From Kwoniella bestiolae CBS 10118 (lineage: Eukaryota > Basidiomycota > Tremellomycetes > Tremellales > Cryptococcaceae), in NCBI RefSeq assembly GCF_000512585.2, contig NC_089242.1, positions 310,001 through 374,000 on the forward strand: 64,000 bases of DNA. Direction: 5' to 3'. Position 1 is the first letter of the stretch; every line of letters begins with the position of its first letter. Positions 57,356-64,000 of this stretch are shown piece after piece. The notes beneath the pieces were generated by a model that did not search any database, had not been told where the DNA came from, and saw only the letters and a list, made by a program, of their open reading frames with translations. The position numbers and the translations under genes are program-made.

Positions 57356-59396
57356 TTAGTGTGCAGCCGCGGCGTAAGAAGGTGCACCGGCAGCGTTCGG
57401 ATCGTGACCACCGGATGAAAGTCGAGGGATAGCGTTTTCGCCACCTTGATCAGTGTTGGTCTTGGTGTTGGACACATCACCACCGGGAGTGACCTCTTCG
57501 ACCACACCCTTGGCTTTATCCGCAGTGGGACCAGCTTCTTTCTTGACGACTCGAGCGGCTCGTTGAGTGGCGTTGGCACCTTGTTCGACAGCTTCTCGGG
57601 CGATGTCGATACCTTGTTCAGCGACTCGTTGAGTGGTTTCACCAGCTTGTCGGATACCTTGTCGGGTGGCGTCCTCGACTTGTTGAGCGGTTAGTTGAGC
57701 TGCTTGAATACCTATGGCGAGTGGTGAATTAGCTTTGTAGTAGTACCCAGAAATGCTCACTAACCTCTTCGACCTTGCTCTTCAGCTTTAGCTTTGATCA
57801 CACCGAACCATTCTCCAACATCGTGAGCTCTCTTGAAAGCCAATTCTCGGTATTCATCAACAGGAAGTCCAAGATCTTTAGCTTGGTCCTCGACAACGTG
57901 GGCAGTACCAGAAGCGATGCCGATAGCGTTGAGAGCGAGCGATTGGACGGCACTAACGGAAGCTTGTTCGATGACGACGGCGGTGTGTAATGCGGATAAA
58001 GTGACGTTACCGGCGGTGTGTAAGGCGGCTGTAGGGACATGAAGACCCATCTCGATAAGGTGTTGAGTTTGGTCGACAGGAAGGCCGATCGATCTTGCTT
58101 GGTCGGTGGCTTTATGAGCGGTGGAAGTAGTGAAATCGAGAGTACTGGATTACATCATTAGCTTCTTATCAAAAGTATAGCGGTAAAGTGAGAGAGGTAT
58201 GGAAACTTTGACTCACGTTGTGACAGCTTGACCAATCTTCTCGCTCAACTTTTGAGCTTGTTTGATAGTCTCCGGGTAATGTTCACGATCGATTGAATGA
58301 CCTCTGACTGAAGCCCAGCTTTCAGCCACAGCCGAAAGGGCGAGGTTTACGGGGTTTTCTTCTTTGTAAGAGTGTCGTTGGAAGAATCCGGTAACATTGG
58401 CGAGGATGAGCACAAGGAATGTTACTAGTGGTCGAAGGAGAAGGTATGGACTGTGAAGTCACGGTCTCACGTCAGCTCAATTCTTACATAATATCGTGAA
58501 CGACTTGTGGATTCAATTTGTCAAAAGAAGACTCTTCACTCACAGTGCCTTCTCGATAAATGTTGCATCCCTTCTCTCAGTGGGACCAACTTGGCTTACA
58601 ACGTATCTGATACCCTCGTTACCTCGTTGACCTTTAGCGGTAAGATGAAGCTCGGTATCGAAGATAGGTCGGAAGTGTTGCTTGTTGAGGAATTTGTTGA
58701 TCGAGTCAGAGGCGGGAACCCAAGTGGGAAGAGTTGGGAGGTAGATAGTTCGCGAGAAGGCGAACTTGGCAATTTTGTTGCTGTAGTGGAAATGGATATT
58801 TATCAGCGTCGTTGATGAGGTCGAAACGGCGAATAGGAGAAGAGGTATAGGTAGGAGTAGCGGAGAGATAGTGTGGGGTATAGGTAGTGGAGCTGTAGCT
58901 GATATGAGAGAGGGTATACTCACTGTTCATCGTAGTGAGTATGACCAACCAAATGACTGTCGAAGGAAATGACAGAGCCAAGATTCAAGTACTTTTTGAA
59001 CTCATTGAGACCTTGAAGGTGGATGCCTCGCGATTCATATACGACGTTGTCCTATTGATCATGCACTGTGAGCTGGTGAATTCGCGAGATATTGGGTGAT
59101 ATGAGATGAGAATACTCACCTCGAAGTATTGGTCAAGCGCATTACCGTATTGATCCCTGAGGGAGAGATTCACGTCAGCTCTTGTCACTGGCAGGGGGCC
59201 CGTGTAAATGGGTAGGAGAAGAAGGGACTGGAGCGATTATAGATTGAACAGCTGAAGCTAGGTGGATGGTGAAGGACCTCCCTACGCCAACTCGTACGGC
59301 GTAAGTGTGATGGTGGGTAAGAATAACTCACGGTTCAAGGGAAATCAACCTCTCAGCGACATTTCGAACCTCGTGAGAAACTCTGTCTGCTTCCAT
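57356..59396 (-). CDS. NTF2/SnoaL-like domain protein with membrane helix and amphipathic repeat tail, function unknown
   Basis: The spliced N-terminus MEADRVSHEVRNVAERLISL-EP joins DQYGNALDQYFEDNVVYESR and GIHLQGLNEFKKYLNLGSVI, then HNKIAKFAFSRTIYLPTLPT, RPIFDTELHLTAKGQRGNEG and IRYVVSQVGPTERRD. This pattern (helix, D-x-V-Y-E, GLxEFKKY) resembles an NTF2/SnoaL fold. One membrane helix follows: LLLRPLVTFLVLILANVTGF. The second half is Ala/Val/Gln-rich amphipathic helix, with two echoes RSIGLPVDQTQHL and KDLGLPVDEYREL, then TTQRVAEQGIDIAREAVEQG type heptads, like apolipoprotein or perilipin-type lipid-binding helices. The tail is Gly/Ala/Pro-rich. Lipid-droplet or ER surface location is only inferred. 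Five to seven introns. Confidence 0.7.
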
Positions 59397-60386
59397 TGTG
59401 ATATACTAGAGAGAGAAGTAAGATAAGGGAAGTACAAAAAGCTTCTTCTGTAAAGGTAGGAATAAGAAAAGACTAGTCTAGTCTAGTAGTACTACGAAAT
59501 ATACGAAGTGAGATGAAAGGATGAAGAAGACAAGAGAAAGAGAAAGAGGGATTGGTTGTCAAAAGGGAGTGTTATATACCTTTCTTTGCTGTATGGTTGA
59601 CTGTGTAGGTGTGTATGTGTATGTGTGAGAAGATATTTGATTGATTTTGATGGTGAAGAATCAAGAGAATCAGAATCATTTGTGTGGTGTGTGGTGTGAT
59701 TGATTTGATCAACGTACCTTTTTCTCATTGTAGGTGCGTAGATGTCACCGGTACTACGAGGAACCGGTCTACACTACTAAGCTCAGTTACGTCATAACCC
59801 CCTTTGACCTCCTCATTCTGCGCATTAACGACCTTTCCTCTGGCTCAAGAATGCTGAATCATAAAGTGACTGTGTGATTCCCATGAAAGCAATACGAGTA
59901 TGTAACCAGATCCATACCACGTTGCTCCAGAGGGACCGTGCGCGAACAAAGTATTAAGTAAGGATTGCTCAATAATGAACCACTCAATCTCCGTTAGCCT
60001 TGTTGAAACGCACTATCGCCTCTATCAAGTTTATGGCTCTTGCAAGACCCATACATGTCTCACTCCTGGTTACTTCCTCGGAGCACGGGGACGACTGACA
60101 CGAAATACTACCCATCTAGTGCAGACCTGATCAGAATTCAGATCTTCTCTCTTCCCGGGATTTACAGAAAGATTCGCAGAGATGTGGACCTGCCAAGTGG
60201 AGGTGTGAAGTACAAGTAAAATATTCGAATTTGGTTCCGGGTTCAGTTTCCGATTTGATTCGATTGATCGTCCTCGATGTGTTTCTCACTGATGTCCGTG
60301 CAATACCAATAAGCTTTTATACATCCACTACCCTCTTACTTATACACCTCAAGAATCACCTACAACTATAACACGATTGCTTCAAA
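59397..60386. promoter_or_regulatory. Divergent promoter region NTF2-like gene / SDHAF2
   Basis: 990 bp, the longest gene-free stretch apart from the actin region. GTTACGTCATAA at 59787-59798 holds a CRE-like TTACGTCA. A second TAGTC tandem (59474-59486) echoes the one at 6105. No gene or RNA recognised. Confidence 0.45.
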
Positions 60387-61192
60387 ATGTCATTCCTCCG
60401 TACATCGCTTCCTCGTCTCACTCCCCTCATATCCTCTCGCCCTTCCTCTCGATTGCTCTCTAATTCTGTGATCCGCCTCTCAAACCCTCCATCAAAATCC
60501 AACGATCCCTTCCCTCTACCATTCTCCTCCCCCGACCTAGCCCAGAATAACAGGTTATCAGACGATGCTGAAGAATGGGCATTACCTCCTCCCTTGGATC
60601 GGACCGGCGAAGATGCCAATACCCTTCGATCGAGGTTGATCTACCAGACTAGAAAGAGGGGGACTTTGGAGACGGATCTGATATTGAGTACGTTTGCGAA
60701 GGAGTTCCTACCTACCATGAGTGTTGATGAGATGAAGGAGTTTGATAAGGTGAGTAATCTGCTTTCTCAACGTCAGCATCATGGGAATGTATCGACCATC
60801 ATCATACTTTCATCCCACACCATGAAGAAGTATGAGGCGAGAACAATGTGAATGAGATGAAACTGATCAAAATGTATATACATAGCTCCTCGACGAACCT
60901 GATTGGGATATCTTCTACTGGTCAGTGCAGAAGAGAGAACCTCCTCCAAGATGGAAGGATACCTCGTTGTTGAAGAAGTGAGTTCGATCGTTGGGTCGTG
61001 TCACCTTTCCATGTGTTACATGTTGGAGTATATCCAGATCTATATCTCATGAAGCAAGATCTCAATGCTTTCAAGGGAAAGAGAGCATAAGCTGATCCAT
61101 TTGTATCAATTAGATTGATTCAACACGCCAAGAACGAAGGTAAAGTGGTGAGGATGATGCCTGCGTTGATGCAGAAGGAACCGGAATTATAG
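60387..61192 (+). CDS. SDH5: Succinate dehydrogenase assembly factor 2 (Sdh5/SDHAF2)
   Basis: Matrix protein needed to attach FAD covalently to Sdh1 in complex II. Exons 60387-60749, 60886-60977 and 61114-61192 give 177 aa. The presequence MSFLRTSLPRLTPLISSRPS is typical mitochondrial. The conserved core is TLRSRLIYQTRKRGTLETDL-ILSTFAKEFL, then MSVDEMKEFDKLLDEPDWDI and FYWSVQKREPPPRWKDTSLL, the SDHAF2 signature (RxxYQSRKRG, LLDEPDWDIYYW). Ends MMPALMQKEPEL. Confidence 0.95.
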
Positions 61193-61765
61193 ATGGAAGG
61201 ACAAGGTAATACAGCATGTATCGTTAGCTACGGTGATGCAGTTGCAGCTCACTTCAATTCGATACCTGATGAACGCATGATTCTCGGAAGGAGTGAGTGG
61301 TGAGGGAAGAATCTTGAAGGAGGATGAGAGCGACTCGACTATCACCCCACCATCAAGAAGGTCAATGCGTTTTGTTGTTATAAGTGAGACCCCTCCTTTG
61401 ACTAAGCTCATTTTTCATGTGACGATCAATCAACATACTATTCTGTTTACTTTGCTTCTCTCTGACCCTGAATACAAATGATACATGAAATACTGATACT
61501 GAAAGAGTTGACTGGACATATAACTTAGTAACATGGTGACACGTTTCATTTCCTCATTCCTTACTCATGATCATTTTCTATCATTCATCCGGTCTTGCTT
61601 GTTCTTTCACATCATTTCCTCACCACGCAGACCGTCCCAGCATATCTCAAATAAACCCACAACGACGATCAATTCTAAAGATCGTTCTACTGCTCCTTCT
61701 TCCTTCCTTCTCTTCGTTCCTCACCCCACTTCAAACCGCACCACCCACACCCACGTCTCCCTAAG
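61193..61765. promoter_or_regulatory. Intergenic: SDH5 3' flank and leader of the RRM-like gene
   Basis: 573 bp. CT-rich from about 61560 to the ATG, consistent with a promoter/leader. No TATA box seen. Confidence 0.45.
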
Positions 61766-64000
61766 ATGTCCTCCTCCGAGATCTACCCACCCCGCGCTCG
61801 TCGGTACGTAGATAACCAGCTCGTCCTCGCCCCACGATACTACCCCGAACCAGGTCCCGAGGGATTTTACCCAGAACTACAACACCCCGTCCAGACTCGC
61901 CTGGGAATCCGATTGAACACCGTTCTGAACAAGGAGGTGTATACACAGCTCAATGCGGTGTTCATAGCTGGTATGAGGATGGGTATTACGCAGAATGAGA
62001 TTAGGGAGTATTTTAGGGGGATTGGTGATAATGTGGGTCTTGTTTTGGCTTTTCCTTCCTTCCTTCCTCTCCATAAGGCAGCAATGAAATGAGCTGATAT
62101 CGTTAATACTGCGTACCTTACCTTAGTTCATATTCACCGAATTCCATAAACACCCTCATAAGGATTTTATGATCACCTGTATGGAATTTGGAAGTGCCAA
62201 AGACGCAGATGACGTTATCTGTTTTACTGTATGTCTTTTCGGTCCTCCTCGGCCTGTTCATTGTCCGATCAACTGAGATACCACACACGTACTCTTCAAC
62301 AGAAACACAATACCCATCTATTCGGGGACGAACGAGTAACGGTTCGATATTCCGATATTCACAGTAGTGGCTATAGTTCAGGATCGACTAAGGATATCCT
62401 GGTGAGTGTGTTGACCGTCGTTCCATCATGCATTACTGTATATACACGTCTGTTGCTCTCCCGTAGCGTTAGTCTTACTGTCGCTGCACGGAGTTTTCAC
62501 AAGATTGTAGAGGTATATGAGTGCTGACCTTACCAAAACAATCTTCAGCTCGTCCGGGAAGAACTAGCTTTATCTCCATCTTACACCCCTCGCTCGATAC
62601 CGTTGATCTTCCCCTATCAAGGCAATCTCGGTTCTGGCAGTTGGGCCAACTATCCCAGTCCAATCCAGCCGCAATTCGCATTCCTTGGGTCACAGCAACG
62701 AAACATTCAATCACCGTTTGCAAGTACTCCCACAATCCCCTCCAGAAGCAACGAAGCGAGAAAAGCGTGTTCTCCCTCTACATCGGTTGATCCATTTTCA
62801 GCTTCTTCTTCCTCAAGATCAAGGAGAGAATCCCACTCTAAACCTCCAGCATCATTTCCCAGAATCTCACCAATGGTACCTTCTCCCATGAACAAAACTT
62901 TCCCCACCCCCGCAACTCTATCACGATGGGACAGTCCCTTCAATCCAATTCCAACAGGACCCAAACCTCTAATCGAGCGAATCGCCTTCTCTCCCCCTCC
63001 CAATCCGATGGTCCCTCTCACTGTCACCCCTGCGATTGGTGCACCAATCAACAACATAAATCCTATGGAACTCACAAAGGCCTTACAGAGGTTACAGGAC
63101 ATTTCCTATAAATTGAATTTTCAAGTTGATCCGTCACCTGGGAAAGTCACGGAAAGACTGCGACATCCCGCGCCCTCCGGTGAGAAGAAGAGTGAACATC
63201 CTTATCCTTATGGTCTTGCGCCTTGGTCGAAGAGGTATGAGAAGTCTCAAAATGGTATGCTCGAGCGGATGAAGAGGGGAAGGTATTTTAGGAAGTACCA
63301 GGCTGAGGAGATGGGACATGCGGATGAATTCGAGAACAACATCAACATCAAAGATGAAAATGAGACTAGGAAAAGGTCTACATCCGCTTCTGAATCGTAT
63401 AGGGATGCATCATCTCGAGGGAGATCTTCTTCCAGCTCTCATACCTATAAACCTTATGGTGGAAGAACGAGGAAAGGTAATGGTACTTCACTTTATGACG
63501 ATGAAGGAGGCAGAGGATATCAGCACCATCTCTATGACCATCACCAGCGACACGGACATGGACATCGTAATCATGATAATGCCAGATCGCATAAATATGA
63601 CGGTCAAGATAGGAAAAAAGAAGATAAATTTACGCTAAACGAACTAAGAGGGTTCGCACACCATTTCGATACTCCCAATCTCAACCTCTGCTCTCAGGGG
63701 ACGGTCGAACCTAAATATATTGGAATTCCAGGGGATGGTAAAACTTTGATATTTGGATCGAAACGACGAGATGTGGACATGGCTTTAGTTTCACCCGAGG
63801 AACCCCAGGTCTGCACGGATACCGGCTCGAAACAGCATGAAGGGTCTCGGGAGGTTATTGGTGATGATGGAAATGGAAATGGAGCGAGGCGAGGTAATTT
63901 GGCGTCGCATGAGGACGAGGATGAGGAGGTAGAGGAGGTAGAGGAGATTGAAGATGAGGAATGGAGGATGAAGTCGAAGAGGATAGACGATAAAGATAAT
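61766..64000 (+). CDS. RRM-like domain protein with long disordered tail, 3' end outside window
   Basis: The ATG opens MSSSEIYPPRARRYVDNQLV. The folded part is LGIRLNTVLNKEVYTQLNAV, FIAGMRMGITQNEIREYFRG-IGDN, then exons FIFTEFHKHPHKDFMITCME and FGSAKDADDVICFTKHNTHL-FGDERVTVRYSD. The order beta-helix-beta-beta-helix-beta with a FIAGMRMG RNP2-like start looks like a divergent RRM lacking aromatic RNP1 residues. From 62549 the frame is open without a stop to the window end: LVREELALSPSYTPRSIPL, many Pro/Ser, a possibly folded patch MELTKALQRLQDISYKLNFQ (about 63064), RKYQAEEMGHADEF, His-rich stretches (about 63520-63590), and an acidic run near 63910-63960. Three short introns in the first 800 bp. 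Family unknown; RNA binding is inferred. Confidence 0.7.

Overview
The window is nuclear DNA of a basidiomycete yeast, most likely a tremellomycete close to Kwoniella or Cryptococcus. The reasons are intron density (almost every gene has several introns of about 50-100 nt, with GT[AG]AGT donors, branch-like AGCTGA[CT] and CAG/TAG acceptors), the reading of proteins after splicing, and the gene content (ENA-type Na+ ATPase, MCH1, CRC1, basidiomycete-style intron-containing histone H4). I see no transposon, no CRISPR array and no convincing tRNA or rRNA. Gene order is compact, with about one gene per 2.3 kb on both strands.

Layout. 1-13 kb: 3' part of an ENA-type P-ATPase (+), the MFS transporter MCH1 (+), mitoribosomal mS29/DAP3 (-), ribosome biogenesis factor NOP53 (+), and an Ams2/Spt21-type GATA factor (-). 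13-24 kb: PEX7 (+), a PPIL4-type cyclophilin with RRM (-), a membrane protein with a signal peptide (+), mitoribosomal bL35 (-), histone H4 (+), proteasome RPN10 (-). 24-35 kb: actin (+), SHR3 (+), CDC14 phosphatase (-), a DCAF4-like WD40 protein (-), MSS4/DSS4 (+). 35-50 kb: a protein with two DUF3072-like units (-), a Laa2/aftiphilin-like protein (+), an intronless Cys-rich orphan (+), a Ser/Pro-rich protein (-), a PTC-type PP2C (-), carnitine carrier CRC1 (+), a Lys/Ser-rich protein (-). 50-64 kb: IST2/anoctamin (+), branched-chain dehydrogenase E2 (-), an NTF2-like membrane protein with an amphipathic tail (-), SDH assembly factor SDH5/SDHAF2 (+), and the 5' part of an RRM-like protein that runs off the end (+).

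The set is mostly housekeeping and not an operon or pathway cluster. Five or more products go to mitochondria (mS29, bL35, CRC1, BCKDH-E2, SDHAF2). A GATA factor of the family that drives histone genes in fission yeast lies about 7 kb from histone H4. The most unusual signals are at splice level: an actin start codon split by an intron, a 9-nt microexon in bL35, a GC-AG intron in the cyclophilin gene, and a CDC14 stop codon that may be assembled across an exon junction. Other points are a Glu in place of the catalytic Asp in BCKDH-E2 and an orphan cysteine-rich gene. All gene models were derived by hand from splice signals and family knowledge; no search was run.
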